DNA from: Wenyingzhuangia gilva
Lineage (GTDB): Bacteria; Bacteroidota; Bacteroidia; Flavobacteriales; Flavobacteriaceae
Direction of reading: 5' to 3'
DNA: 64,000 bases
Assembly (NCBI RefSeq): GCF_030519655.1
Contig: NZ_JAUMIT010000004.1
Span: 1 to 64,000 of the forward strand
This document shows positions 7,699 to 16,445 of this stretch, piece after piece; positions within the stretch are counted from its first letter, which is position 1, and the number at the start of each line of letters is the position of its first letter. Below the pieces are notes generated by a model. It did not search any database. It worked only from the letters and a program-made list of their open reading frames with translations, and was not told where the DNA came from. A program made the translations under genes and the position numbers.

Positions 7699-8424
7699 AT
7701 GAGAATAATACCAGCCATAGACATCATTGACGGACAATGTGTTCGTTTGTCAAAAGGAGACTATAACACAAAAAAAGTTTACAACGAAAATCCATTAGAA
7801 ATTGCAAAGCAGTTTGAAGCTCATGGAATTGAATATTTACATTTGGTAGATTTAGATGGTGCGAAAGCGAGTCATATTGTAAATCATAAAGTTTTAGAGG
7901 AAATAGCAACCAAAACAACTTTAAAAATTGATTTTGGAGGAGGATTAAAAACAGATGAAGATTTAAAAATTGCTTTTGAATCTGGAGCTACCCAAATCAC
8001 TGGAGGAAGCATTGCCGTTAAAAATTCCGATATTTTTAAAAGCTGGATTACTAAATTTGGAGCTGATAAAATCATTTTAGGAGCCGATGCCAATAACGAA
8101 AAAATTGCAGTTAGCGGTTGGTTAGAAGAATCTGATGAAGATTTAATTCCTTTTATTCAAGGTTATCAAAAAGAAGGAATTCAATATGTAATTTGTACAG
8201 ATATTGCTAAAGATGGTATGTTGCAAGGACCTTCTTTTGATTTGTATGAAAAGATTTTAAAAGAATGTCCAAACGTGAAGTTGATTGCAAGTGGAGGAAT
8301 TTCTACTTTTGATGAATTACCTCGTTTGAGAGATTTAGGATGTGAAGGAACCATTGTTGGAAAAGCAATTTATGAAAACAGAATTAGCTTAAAACAATTG
8401 GAAGAGTTTATTTTAAATAGTTAA
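7699..8424 (+). CDS. hisA: ProFAR isomerase (HisA)
   Basis: (beta-alpha)8-barrel enzyme that isomerises ProFAR to PRFAR by an Amadori rearrangement. The 241-aa sequence begins [20 protein letters not shown] with the catalytic Asp8. The second acid lies in [15 protein letters not shown], and the phosphate-binding loops are DFGGGLKT and LIASGGIS. It shares the half-barrel repeat with HisF, but IIDGQCVRL at the N-terminus identifies it as HisA. It directly follows the S23 element. Confidence 0.97.
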   Translation: MRIIPAIDIIDGQCVRLSKGDYNTKKVYNENPLEIAKQFEAHGIEYLHLVDLDGAKASHIVNHKVLEEIATKTTLKIDFGGGLKTDEDLKIAFESGATQITGGSIAVKNSDIFKSWITKFGADKIILGADANNEKIAVSGWLEESDEDLIPFIQGYQKEGIQYVICTDIAKDGMLQGPSFDLYEKILKECPNVKLIASGGISTFDELPRLRDLGCEGTIVGKAIYENRISLKQLEEFILNS

Positions 8425-8490
8425 TAGTTTTTAGTTGCTGGTTGTTGGTAAAACCTAACAACTAACAACCAATAACAAATAACCAAAATT
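8425..8490 (+). repeat. hisA-hisF spacer: inverted repeat, AACAACC family
   Basis: The left arm TTTTTAGTTGCTGGTTGTTGG is followed within a few bases by CTAACAACTAACAACCAATA. The GTTGCTGGTTGTTGG block mirrors the right arm with few mismatches. It fills the space between hisA stop and hisF start and belongs to the same word family as the spacers before hisC and hisH. Confidence 0.68.
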
Positions 8491-9246
8491 ATGTTAGCAA
8501 AAAGAATAGTTCCTTGTTTAGATATAAAAAATGGACGTACTGTAAAAGGGGTCAATTTTGTGGATTTACGTGATGCAGGAGATCCTGTAGAATTGGCAAA
8601 AAAATATGCAGAAACAGGAGCAGATGAATTGGTGTTTTTAGATATTTCTGCAACCGAAGAGCGTAGAAGAACTTTGGTAAATTTAGTGCGTGATGTTGCG
8701 GCACAGGTAAATATTCCGTTTACGGTAGGTGGTGGAATTTCATCAGTAGAAGATGTAGATATATTGCTTCAAAATGGTGCAGATAAAGTTTCGATCAACT
8801 CATCAGCAGTAAAAAGACCAAAATTGGTGAATGAATTGTCTCAAAAATTTGGGAGTCAATGTGTTGTTGTTGCTATTGATGCAAAGAAAATTGATGGAGA
8901 ATGGATCGTGCATTTGGTGGGAGGTAAAGTGCCAACCGAATTAAATTTGTTTGATTGGGCAAAAGAAGTTGAGCAAAGAGGAGCTGGAGAAATTTTGTTT
9001 ACTTCTATGAACAACGATGGAACTAAGGATGGTTTTGCAAACGAAGCTTTGGCACGTTTGTCAGAAGAATTAAACATTCCTATTATTGCAAGTGGTGGTG
9101 CTGGAAATATGCAACACTTTGTAGATACTTTTAAAGATGGAAAAGCAGATGCAGCTTTGGCAGCAAGTGTGTTTCATTTTCAAGAAATTGAAATTCCAGA
9201 TTTAAAACAAGAATTAAAAAGACAAGGAATACCTGTAAGAATATAA
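8491..9246 (+). CDS. hisF: Imidazole glycerol phosphate synthase, cyclase subunit (HisF)
   Basis: The barrel subunit uses ammonia from HisH to convert PRFAR to imidazole glycerol phosphate and AICAR. The 251-aa sequence shows [15 protein letters not shown] with the catalytic Asp11, [13 protein letters not shown], the second catalytic Asp in [24 protein letters not shown] and the C-terminal phosphate loop [11 protein letters not shown]. Length and motifs are canonical. Confidence 0.98.
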   Translation: MLAKRIVPCLDIKNGRTVKGVNFVDLRDAGDPVELAKKYAETGADELVFLDISATEERRRTLVNLVRDVAAQVNIPFTVGGGISSVEDVDILLQNGADKVSINSSAVKRPKLVNELSQKFGSQCVVVAIDAKKIDGEWIVHLVGGKVPTELNLFDWAKEVEQRGAGEILFTSMNNDGTKDGFANEALARLSEELNIPIIASGGAGNMQHFVDTFKDGKADAALAASVFHFQEIEIPDLKQELKRQGIPVRI

Positions 9247-9327
9247 TAAGTTTTTAATGTTGAAAGTTTAAAAGTTTGTAAAGTAACTTTTTCACTTTTT
9301 ACTTTAAGACTTTATAAACTTAAAAAT
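9247..9327 (+). repeat. hisF-hisIE spacer: inverted repeat, AAGTTTAAAAGT family
   Basis: The left arm contains AAGTTTAAAAGTTTGTAAAGT; the reverse complement of the right arm reads AAGTTTATAAAGTCTTAAAG. They agree in AAGTTT-AAAGT-AAAGTAA blocks with one-base shifts. The hairpin fills the spacer. Its words differ from the other his spacers, so only the architecture is shared. Confidence 0.62.
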
Positions 9328-9921
9328 ATGGAAATCAAATTTGACGAAAAAGGATTAGTTCCTGCAATTATACAAGATGCTGAAACAAAAAATGTATTGA
9401 TGTTAGGATACATGAATCAAGAAGCATTTGACAAAACATTAACCACTAATAAAGTTACTTTTTACAGCAGATCTAAAAATAGATTGTGGACCAAAGGAGA
9501 AGAAAGTGGGAACTTTTTAGAGTTGGTCTCTATTAAAAACGATTGTGATAAAGATACTTTGTTAATTCAAACAAAACCTGTAGGACCTACTTGTCACAAA
9601 GGAACAGATACTTGTTGGGCAGAAGAAAATACTGAAAATTTTGGGTTTTTATCTACTTTAGAAAATGTCATCACCGAGCGAGTAAAAAACAAAGATGTTC
9701 AAAAATCTTATGTGGCTAGTTTGTTTGCCAAAGGAATCAATAAGGTGGCTCAAAAAGTTGGTGAAGAAGCTGTGGAAACTGTAATTGAAGCCATGGATAA
9801 TAATGATGAATTGTTTTTATATGAAGCGGGAGATTTGTTGTTTCACTATTTAATGTTACTTCAAGCAAAAGGATTTACCTTAAAAGATATTACGGCTGAA
9901 TTGAGAAAACGTCAGAAGTAA
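9328..9921 (+). CDS. hisI: Bifunctional PRA-CH / PRA-PH (HisIE)
   Basis: Performs the second and third steps of histidine synthesis. Residues 1-~105 are phosphoribosyl-AMP cyclohydrolase, with TFYSRSKNRLWTKGEESGN, the metal site NDCDKDTLL and Cys-containing GPTCHKGTDTCW. Residues ~110-197 are phosphoribosyl-ATP pyrophosphohydrolase of the MazG-like all-alpha fold, with EEAVETVIEAM and EAGDLLFHYLMLL metal-binding acids. Length 197 aa is normal for the fused form. Last gene of the operon; a terminator follows 22 bases after the stop. Confidence 0.97.
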   Translation: MEIKFDEKGLVPAIIQDAETKNVLMLGYMNQEAFDKTLTTNKVTFYSRSKNRLWTKGEESGNFLELVSIKNDCDKDTLLIQTKPVGPTCHKGTDTCWAEENTENFGFLSTLENVITERVKNKDVQKSYVASLFAKGINKVAQKVGEEAVETVIEAMDNNDELFLYEAGDLLFHYLMLLQAKGFTLKDITAELRKRQK

Positions 9922-9943
9922 ATTGTTTATAAATTTTACATTC

Positions 9944-9982
9944 AAGCCCTAGAAATTCTATTTTCTGGGGCTTTTGTTTTTT
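9944..9982 (+). terminator. his operon terminator
   Basis: The stem AAGCCCTAGAA pairs with TTCTGGGGCTT (9944-9954 with 9963-9973, one T-G pair) and is followed by a T-rich tract. It ends the his operon. The T-tract touches the -7 element of the next gene. Confidence 0.85.
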
Positions 9983-9989
9983 ATATTTG
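9982..9989 (+). promoter_or_regulatory. Promoter -7 element of pcm
   Basis: TATATTTG fits TAnnTTTG and lies 15 bases before the ATG at 10005. This decides the start: an in-frame TTG at 9987 falls inside the promoter and cannot be the real start. Confidence 0.7.
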
Positions 9990-10004
9990 TGTTCTATTGC
10001 AATT

Positions 10005-10661
10005 ATGAAAGACACATACAAACATCAAGGATTAAGAAATAGATTGGCCACCGTTTTACAAGAAAAAGGAGTGACAGATGCTGCCGTTTTGTTAGCGATC
10101 AAAGAAATTCCGAGACATTTGTATATGGATGCTAGTTTTGAGGAATATGCTTATCAAGATGTTGCTTTTCCTATTGCTGCAGAGCAAACCATTTCTCAGC
10201 CTTATACGGTTGGATTTCAATCACAATTATTAGAAATCAAACCTGGAGAAAAAATTCTAGAAATAGGAACAGGTTCAGGATATCAAACTAGTGTTTTGGT
10301 TCGCTTGGGTGGTGTGGTTTATACCATTGAACGCCAGCAAGAATTGTATAAAAAAACACAGTTATTATTGCCTAAATTAGGTTACAAACCTAAGTACATG
10401 TATTTTGGTGATGGATACAAAGGTTTGCCTCAATTTGCTCCTTTTGATAAGATTATTGTGACTTGTGGAGCCCCTTTTTTACCAAAAGCTTTATTAGCTC
10501 AACTTAAAATTGGAGGTAGAATGGTGATTCCTGTGGGAGATGCGCAACAAATGATGACTTTAATCACTCGCAATTCTGCCAAAGAATTTGACAAACAAAT
10601 TATAGAAGAATGTGCTTTTGTTCCTATGTTAACCGATAAAAGTCTTAAGAATTTTTCTTAA
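10005..10661 (+). CDS. pcm: Protein-L-isoaspartate O-methyltransferase
   Basis: Repairs age-damaged proteins by methylating L-isoaspartyl residues with S-adenosylmethionine. The 218-aa chain has the family's substrate-side motif AEQTISQPYTVGFQSQLL, the SAM-binding loop ILEIGTGSGYQTSVL and the acidic YTIERQQEL that binds the ribose. Start chosen at ATG 10005 from the promoter position. It stands alone after the his terminator, and its 3' end overlaps the convergent thioesterase gene by 17 bases. Confidence 0.95.
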   Translation: MKDTYKHQGLRNRLATVLQEKGVTDAAVLLAIKEIPRHLYMDASFEEYAYQDVAFPIAAEQTISQPYTVGFQSQLLEIKPGEKILEIGTGSGYQTSVLVRLGGVVYTIERQQELYKKTQLLLPKLGYKPKYMYFGDGYKGLPQFAPFDKIIVTCGAPFLPKALLAQLKIGGRMVIPVGDAQQMMTLITRNSAKEFDKQIIEECAFVPMLTDKSLKNFS

Positions 10662-11133
10662 TCGTTCTTAGATTTCTTTCGCGTTCATCAAAAGTTTTTT
10701 CGGAAAGTGGTAATACGGTTTCTTCAAATAGTTTCATAAATTTAGGACTGTGTTCAGTAGTTCTATTCTTTTCTAAATCAAAGTGAACAAAACTAATCCA
10801 AGCAATAGATTTTAGCACGGTTTTATCTTTATTAAACATTCTTACTTCAGCTTGTAAATGTTTTTTAGAATAAGCAATGGTTTGTGATTCAAAAGCAACT
10901 TCTTCCATGGTGTAAGCTGGAACCAAATAAGCCAATTGAGTGTTAGAAATTACCCAACCTATTTTTTCTTCTCTAATCATTTTAAAAATATCAAGACCAT
11001 ATCCGTTTAAAATTTGATCTTCTCTTTGATTGATAAAATAATCAATATAACGACCATTGTTTAAATGATTAAAAGGATCACAATCTTGAAAACGAATTTT
11101 AGTACTACTAGTTAATATTTTAGGTCTATCCAT
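10645..11133 (-). CDS. Hot-dog fold acyl-CoA thioesterase (4HBT family)
   Basis: The 162-aa protein has the single hot-dog domain of YbgC/4-hydroxybenzoyl-CoA thioesterase-like enzymes. FQDCDPFNHLNNGRYIDYF carries the conserved Asp and the H-x-N that opens the central helix, and WVISNTQLAYLVPAY matches the next strand. It probably hydrolyses an acyl-CoA or acyl-ACP; the natural substrate cannot be read from the sequence. It follows porX on the same strand with 3 bases between them, so it is probably co-transcribed, and it overlaps the end of pcm. Confidence 0.85.
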   Translation of the reverse strand: MDRPKILTSSTKIRFQDCDPFNHLNNGRYIDYFINQREDQILNGYGLDIFKMIREEKIGWVISNTQLAYLVPAYTMEEVAFESQTIAYSKKHLQAEVRMFNKDKTVLKSIAWISFVHFDLEKNRTTEHSPKFMKLFEETVLPLSEKTFDERERNLRTIKKNS

Positions 11134-11136
11134 TTT

Positions 11137-12687
11137 TTAATTTTTTGGGGTTAAGATTACGCAAGGAATAATCATTTCTTCTAGTGATATTCCTCCATGT
11201 TGATAGGTGTCTTTATAATATTTTGTATAATGATTTTGATTGTTTGGATACACAAAAAACAAATTGTCTTTGGCAAAAACAAAAGAGCTATTCATGTTTT
11301 CCTGAGGTAAAAATATTCTTTTAGGGTCGTGTTCAGCGTATACATCTTTTTCTTGATAAGTAATGCTTCTACCTGTTTTGTATCTTAAATTAGAAGCAAT
11401 GGCTTTGGTACCAATTACTTGTGTTGGTTTGCTACAATTTACAGTTCCATGATCCGTTGTGATGATTAATTTTATATTGTCTTTTTGTGCTTTTTGAATC
11501 AATTCCAACATAGGGGAATTTTGAAACCAAGTATCTGTCAAAGCTCTGTAGGACTTATCATCAGAAGCTAATTCTTTAATTACCTGTGTTTCTGTTTTGG
11601 CATGTGATAACATGTCTACAAAATTAAACACCATTATATTGAACTTGTTGTCTTTGTATTGGTTGTAATTTTGAATAAGATCTTTTCCAGATTTTTGAGA
11701 ACTTATTTTATGATAAGAAAAAGGCAATTCTTTTTTAAGCGTTCTTAGCTGTCTTTTTAAAAACTCTTCTTCCTGCATATTTTTTCCACCTTCATCATTT
11801 TCATTCAACCAAATATCTTTATGTTTGGTTGCCATTTCTAAAGGTGTTAAACCTGAAAAAATAGCATTACGAGCATAATGAGTTGCCGTTGGTAAAATGC
11901 TATAAAAAGGAATCTCCTGTTGTTTTTTATAATATTTTAAAATGGTTTTTTCTAAAACTAAATATTGATCATATCGTAAGTTATCTACTACAATGACCAT
12001 GGTTTTTTCACTATTTTCTATCTCTGGTAAAATAATTTTTTTAAATAGTTGATGTGATAACATTGGAGCATCTTGATCGTAAAACCAATCTGCATAATTT
12101 TTTTTAATGTATTTAAAGAAAATTTGATTGGCTTCTTGTTTCTGACTTTCAAGAATACTTAGCAAACCAGCATCGCTGATGTTTTCTAATTCAAGTTCCC
12201 AATAAATTAACTTTTTGTAAACTTCTACCCATTCTGAATGAGAGTTGACAGAAGCCAATTCCATAGAAATTTTTCTGAATTCTTGTTGATAATTAATAGT
12301 GGTCCTTTCACTCACCAATCTACTATGGTCTAAATTCTTTTTTAAACTTAGAAGAATTTGATTTGGGTTTACAGGTTTTATTAAATAATCAGCAATTTTA
12401 GATCCAATGGCTTCTTCCATCAAATATTCTTCTTCACTTTTGGTAATCATCACCACAGGAATATTGTTCTGAATGTTTTTGATACCTGTCAAGGTTTCAA
12501 GTCCACTTAAACCGGGCATGTTTTCATCTAAAAAAATAATATCATAATTGTTAGATTTTACCAAATCAATGGCATCAGCCCCGTTGGTACAAGGAGTAAC
12601 ATTGTAGTTTTTGTTTTCTAAAAATAAGATATGCGGTTTTAAAAGATTGATTTCATCGTCAACCCAAAGAATTTCAATATTATTCAT
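11137..12687 (-). CDS. porX: PorX-type response regulator with PglZ (alkaline phosphatase fold) output domain
   Basis: Response regulator linked in Bacteroidota to transcriptional control of the type IX secretion system and gliding. Residues 1-~120 are a REC domain with the acidic pair D10/D11, phospho-acceptor D54 (IIFLDENMPG) and the conserved lysine in DYLIKPVNP. After a helical linker, residues ~225-516 are a PglZ phosphatase-superfamily domain: VIVVDNLRYDQY (metal), PTATHYARNAIFSGL (nucleophile Thr), TTDHGTVN, YAEHD and YQHGGISLEEMI. There is no DNA-binding domain, as expected for PorX. A weak -7-like TATATTTA lies about 25 bases upstream on the minus strand. Confidence 0.93.
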   Translation of the reverse strand: MNNIEILWVDDEINLLKPHILFLENKNYNVTPCTNGADAIDLVKSNNYDIIFLDENMPGLSGLETLTGIKNIQNNIPVVMITKSEEEYLMEEAIGSKIADYLIKPVNPNQILLSLKKNLDHSRLVSERTTINYQQEFRKISMELASVNSHSEWVEVYKKLIYWELELENISDAGLLSILESQKQEANQIFFKYIKKNYADWFYDQDAPMLSHQLFKKIILPEIENSEKTMVIVVDNLRYDQYLVLEKTILKYYKKQQEIPFYSILPTATHYARNAIFSGLTPLEMATKHKDIWLNENDEGGKNMQEEEFLKRQLRTLKKELPFSYHKISSQKSGKDLIQNYNQYKDNKFNIMVFNFVDMLSHAKTETQVIKELASDDKSYRALTDTWFQNSPMLELIQKAQKDNIKLIITTDHGTVNCSKPTQVIGTKAIASNLRYKTGRSITYQEKDVYAEHDPKRIFLPQENMNSSFVFAKDNLFFVYPNNQNHYTKYYKDTYQHGGISLEEMIIPCVILTPKN

Positions 12688-12732
12688 ATGGTAAGAATAT
12701 GTGATTTACTAAATATAAAGGATTTAGATTTT

Positions 12733-12740
12733 TATATTTG
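12733..12740 (+). promoter_or_regulatory. Promoter -7 element of the HD-domain gene
   Basis: TATATTTG matches TAnnTTTG. It lies inside the longest open frame (which opens with an ATG at 12688), so transcription would begin around 12747. That argues for a start codon downstream, at the TTG at 12763. Confidence 0.6.
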
Positions 12741-12762
12741 TGGAACATTAAAAGTACAAAAA

Positions 12763-13995
12763 TTGAAAACCCCCACCAATAAAGTTAAAATTATAAACGA
12801 CCCTATCTATGGGTTTATTACAATTCCTAACAAATTAATTTTTGATTTAATAGAACATCCTTATTTCCAGCGTTTAAGAAGAATTACTCAAATGGGGATG
12901 TCTAATTTGGTATATCCTGGTGCCCACCATACAAGATTTCATCATGCCGTAGGTTGTATGCACCTAATGCAAAAAGCCATTACGGTACTAAAAAACAAAG
13001 GCGTTGTTATTTCTGATGAAGAAAAAAATGCAGTTTGTATGGCTATTTTATTACATGATATTGGTCATGGACCTTATTCTCATGCTCTAGAACACAGTAT
13101 TGTTGATGGAGTAAGTCACGAAGCAATTTCCTTGTTGTTTATGAAAGAGTTAAACAAAGAATTTAAAGGGAAATTAAGCTTGGCTATAGAAATTTTTGAA
13201 GGTAAATATCCTCGTAAATTCTTAAATCAATTGGTATCTAGTCAGTTAGATATTGATAGAATGGATTATTTAAAAAGGGATAGTTTTTATACTGGAGTTG
13301 CCGAAGGAAATATTAGTTCAGAACGTTTGATAGATATGTTAAATGTGGTGAATGATCAGTTGGTGGTTGAAGAAAAAGGAATTTACTCTGTAGAAAAATT
13401 TATTGTTGGTAGAAGGTTGATGTATTGGCAAGTATACTTACATAAGGCAGGAGTTGTGGCTGAAAAAATGTTGGTAAACCTATTGGCAAGAGCTAAATAT
13501 TTAGCCAATCAAGGAATAGAATTACCAAGTAGTAAAGCATTACATTATTTTTTATACAAAGAAGTAGAAGAAACTTTTACTTTACAAACCTTAAAAACGT
13601 TTTCTAGGTTAGACGATTACGATATTTTATCAGCCATAAAAGACTGGATTAGCCATGATGATAAAATTTTATCTCAATTATCAGAAATGATAATCAACAG
13701 AAAACTATTAAAAGTTCAATTAAGTAATAAAATTTTTGATGTTGAATATGTTGAGAATATCAAAAATAAAATGTTAGCACAAGGATGGTCTCAAGAAGAT
13801 TTAAAATACTTTTTTGTGTTGGATACTATTTCTAATCAGGCATATAATGATACTTCTAGTAAAATATATTTGTATTATAAAAACGGAGATATTGTAGATA
13901 TTGTAGAAGCATCAGATCAATTGAACATACAAGCATTAACAAAGCCAGTTATTAAACACTTTCTTTGTTATCCTAAAGGCATCAAATTAGCCTAA
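12763..13995 (+). CDS. HD-superfamily phosphohydrolase (COG1078-like)
   Basis: Metal-dependent phosphohydrolase related to dGTPases and YdhJ-like proteins; substrate unknown. The family opening NDPIYGFI, FQRLRRITQMGMSNLVYPGA, then HTRFHHAVGCMHLM and the HD motif in LLHDIGHGPYSHALEH are all present, with a further Asp in SQLDIDRMDYLKRD. The frame opens at ATG 12688, abutting the porX start codon, but the promoter at 12733-12740 and family length favour a TTG start at 12763 (410 aa); the first 25 codons show no family similarity. ATG 12688 cannot be excluded. Confidence 0.88.
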   Translation: MKTPTNKVKIINDPIYGFITIPNKLIFDLIEHPYFQRLRRITQMGMSNLVYPGAHHTRFHHAVGCMHLMQKAITVLKNKGVVISDEEKNAVCMAILLHDIGHGPYSHALEHSIVDGVSHEAISLLFMKELNKEFKGKLSLAIEIFEGKYPRKFLNQLVSSQLDIDRMDYLKRDSFYTGVAEGNISSERLIDMLNVVNDQLVVEEKGIYSVEKFIVGRRLMYWQVYLHKAGVVAEKMLVNLLARAKYLANQGIELPSSKALHYFLYKEVEETFTLQTLKTFSRLDDYDILSAIKDWISHDDKILSQLSEMIINRKLLKVQLSNKIFDVEYVENIKNKMLAQGWSQEDLKYFFVLDTISNQAYNDTSSKIYLYYKNGDIVDIVEASDQLNIQALTKPVIKHFLCYPKGIKLA

Positions 13996-14011
13996 ATAGA
14001 ATTTAATTTTA

Positions 14012-14019
14012 TATTTTTG
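14012..14019 (+). promoter_or_regulatory. Promoter -7 element of the lpx operon
   Basis: TATTTTTG fits TAnnTTTG and lies only 6 bases before the lpxD ATG at 14026. The transcript would therefore have almost no leader, or be leaderless. It begins about 17 bases after the upstream gene's stop. Confidence 0.5.
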
Positions 14020-14025
14020 CCGTTA

Positions 14026-15030
14026 ATGGAATTTAAAGCAACACAAATAGCTGAGATTTTAGGAGGTGATATTGTTGGAGATGCCTCTGCAACAGTTTCA
14101 ACGCTAGCTAAAATAGAGGAAGGAGAAAAAGGATCGATGACTTTTTTATCCAATCCCAAGTACACTTCATACATTTATACAACAAATGCATCAATTGTAA
14201 TTGTTAATAAATCTTTTGAGCCTACTGCTGAAATTAGTGCTACGCTAATTAAAGTTGAGGATGCTTATCAAGCCTTTACTCAGATATTAGAATTTTATAA
14301 TGAGTATAAAAATCAAAAGGTAGGAATTGATATGAATACATTTATATCAGATTCTGCTAAAATAGGTCAAGAAATCTATTTAGGAGCTTTTGCTTATATT
14401 GGAGAAAATGTAGTAATTGGTAACAATGTAAAAATATATCCACAATGCTACATTGGAGATAATGTAGAGATTCAGGACAATACCACATTATTTTCAGGCG
14501 TAAAAGTGTATGCTGATTGTGTCATTGGTAAGAATTGTAAAATTCATTCAGGTACAGTTATAGGTTCTGATGGATTTGGTTTTGCTCCAACAGAAACAGG
14601 AGAGTATAAAAGTATTCCACAAATAGGAAATGTTGTTATAGAAGACCATGTTGATATAGGGGCTAATTGTACCATTGATAGAGCAACGATGGGAACTACT
14701 TTTATTAGAAAAGGAGTAAAGTTAGATAATTTAGTACATGTTGCTCATAACGTTAGCATTGATGAAAATACAGTCATTGCTGGCCAGTCAGGAATTGCAG
14801 GTTCTAGTAAAATTGGAAAATACTGTATGTTTGGAGGTCAAGTGGGAATTTCTGGACATGTAAGTATAGGCGATAATGTTAAAATTTCTGCCAAGTCAGG
14901 AGTAACTAGAAATATAAAGAATGATGCAGTCTTAAGAGGAATTCCTTCTATGGACTATAATGAATATAATAAGGCTTACGTAATGTTTAAAAAATTACCT
15001 GAGATTATTAAAGAGTTAAAAAATAAATAA
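14026..15030 (+). CDS. lpxD: UDP-3-O-acyl-glucosamine N-acyltransferase (LpxD)
   Basis: Adds the N-linked hydroxyacyl chain in the third step of lipid A synthesis. Residues 1-~100 form the uridine-binding domain; residues ~105-315 form the left-handed beta-helix of hexapeptide repeats (GENVVIGNNVKIYPQCYIGDN and many more). The catalytic histidine lies in NLVHVAHNVSIDEN, and the IAGQSGIAGSSKIGKYCMFG coils match LpxD. Start set at ATG 14026 because an in-frame TTG at 14017 lies inside the likely promoter. First gene of an lpxD-lpxC/fabZ-lpxA-efp run. Confidence 0.96.
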   Translation: MEFKATQIAEILGGDIVGDASATVSTLAKIEEGEKGSMTFLSNPKYTSYIYTTNASIVIVNKSFEPTAEISATLIKVEDAYQAFTQILEFYNEYKNQKVGIDMNTFISDSAKIGQEIYLGAFAYIGENVVIGNNVKIYPQCYIGDNVEIQDNTTLFSGVKVYADCVIGKNCKIHSGTVIGSDGFGFAPTETGEYKSIPQIGNVVIEDHVDIGANCTIDRATMGTTFIRKGVKLDNLVHVAHNVSIDENTVIAGQSGIAGSSKIGKYCMFGGQVGISGHVSIGDNVKISAKSGVTRNIKNDAVLRGIPSMDYNEYNKAYVMFKKLPEIIKELKNK

Positions 15031-15050
15031 AAGCTTTAAAAGTAAAAAGG

Positions 15051-16439
15051 ATGCTAAAACAAAAAACAATCCAAAAGGAGGTTACTTTAACAGGTGTGGG
15101 TTTACACACTGGAAAAGAAGTTACAATGGTTTTTAAACCAGCTCCAGAAAATTATGGATATGCATTTGTTCGTGTGGATTTAGAAGGATGCCCAACCATA
15201 GAAGCCAAAGTAGAATATGTTACAGAAACTGAAAGAGGTACTAATCTTGAAAAAAAAGGAGTAAGTATTAATACTTCTGAACATGTATTAGCTGCTGCAG
15301 TAGGTTTAGGAATAGATAACTTAATCATAGAAATCAATGCATCGGAGCCACCAATTATGGATGGTTCTTCTAAGTATTTTATAGAAGCTTTAGAGTCAGC
15401 AGGTCTTTTAGAACAAAATGCACCAGTTGATGAATATATTGTAAAAGATATTATATCATACAAAGATGAAGCTACAGGTAGTGAGATTATTTTAATGCCT
15501 GCAGAGGAATATCAAATTACTACAATGGTAGATTTTGGAACCAAAATATTAGGGACCCAAAATGCTAATTTAAACCATATTTCTGATTTTAAAGAAGAAA
15601 TATCAGCAGCTCGTACTTTTAGTTTTTTACATGAATTGGAAACATTATTAGAACACAACCTAATCAAAGGAGGTGATTTAAACAATGCAATTGTATATGT
15701 AGATAAAAAAATATCAGATGAAACTTTAGAAAAGTTAAAGAAGGCATTTGGTAAGGATGATATTAAAGTAACTCCAAATGGAATTTTAGATAATTTAGAA
15801 TTACATTGGGCAAACGAAGCTGCTAGACATAAGTTGTTAGACGTTATTGGTGATTTGGCTTTGGTTGGAACTCGAATTAGAGGAAAAGTAATTGCTAACA
15901 AGCCAGGACATAAAATAAATACTTCCTTCGGAAAGCGTTTGGCCAATATCATCAAACAAGAAAAAAGAAAAAGTGTTCCTTCATATGATTTGAATCAACC
16001 ACCTTTGATGGATATTCATCAAATCATGAAATTGTTACCACACAGACCTCCGTTTTTATTAATTGATAGAATTTTAGAATTAACGGATGATTATGTGGTT
16101 GGAATGAAAAATGTTTCGATGAACGAGCCATTTTTTGTAGGACATTTTCCAGATGCACCAGTCATGCCAGGAGTATTACAAGTAGAGGCAATGGCACAGT
16201 GTGGTGGAATTTTGGTATTAAGTACCGTTCCAGACCCTGAAAATTATTTAACATATTTCATGAAAATGGATAACGTTAAATTTAAACAAAAAGTATTACC
16301 AGGGGATACCCTTATTTTTAAAGCGGAGTTAATTTCACCTATTCGTAGAGGAATTTGTCATATGCGATCTGTTGGTTATGCTAATGGAAGAATAGTAGTA
16401 GAGGCTGAATTAATGGCTCAAATAGTTAAGAAAAAATAA
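15051..16439 (+). CDS. lpxC: LpxC / FabZ fusion: UDP-3-O-acyl-GlcNAc deacetylase and hydroxyacyl-ACP dehydratase
   Basis: Two enzymes in one 462-aa chain, a fusion usual in Bacteroidota. Residues 1-~310 are the zinc deacetylase LpxC, the committed step of lipid A synthesis: TGVGLHTGKEV, the zinc ligand in NTSEHVLAA, and ARHKLLDVIGD with the other zinc ligands. Residues ~320-462 are FabZ: IMKLLPHRPPFLLIDRI, then the catalytic His and Glu in GHFPDAPVMPGVLQVEAMAQ. FabZ and LpxC compete for the same hydroxyacyl-ACP pool, so the fusion fixes their ratio. The next gene starts 6 bases on. Confidence 0.97.
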   Translation: MLKQKTIQKEVTLTGVGLHTGKEVTMVFKPAPENYGYAFVRVDLEGCPTIEAKVEYVTETERGTNLEKKGVSINTSEHVLAAAVGLGIDNLIIEINASEPPIMDGSSKYFIEALESAGLLEQNAPVDEYIVKDIISYKDEATGSEIILMPAEEYQITTMVDFGTKILGTQNANLNHISDFKEEISAARTFSFLHELETLLEHNLIKGGDLNNAIVYVDKKISDETLEKLKKAFGKDDIKVTPNGILDNLELHWANEAARHKLLDVIGDLALVGTRIRGKVIANKPGHKINTSFGKRLANIIKQEKRKSVPSYDLNQPPLMDIHQIMKLLPHRPPFLLIDRILELTDDYVVGMKNVSMNEPFFVGHFPDAPVMPGVLQVEAMAQCGGILVLSTVPDPENYLTYFMKMDNVKFKQKVLPGDTLIFKAELISPIRRGICHMRSVGYANGRIVVEAELMAQIVKKK

Positions 16440-16445
16440 ATAAAT

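Noticed and set aside
4299-8490. CRISPR-like array from the repeated AACAACC words in his spacers
   Set aside because: The repeats are short, degenerate, form hairpins and lie between genes; there are no regular repeats with unique spacers and no cas genes.
9987-10004. TTG start for pcm giving six extra residues
   Set aside because: The codon lies inside the TATATTTG promoter element, and homologues start at the ATG at 10005.
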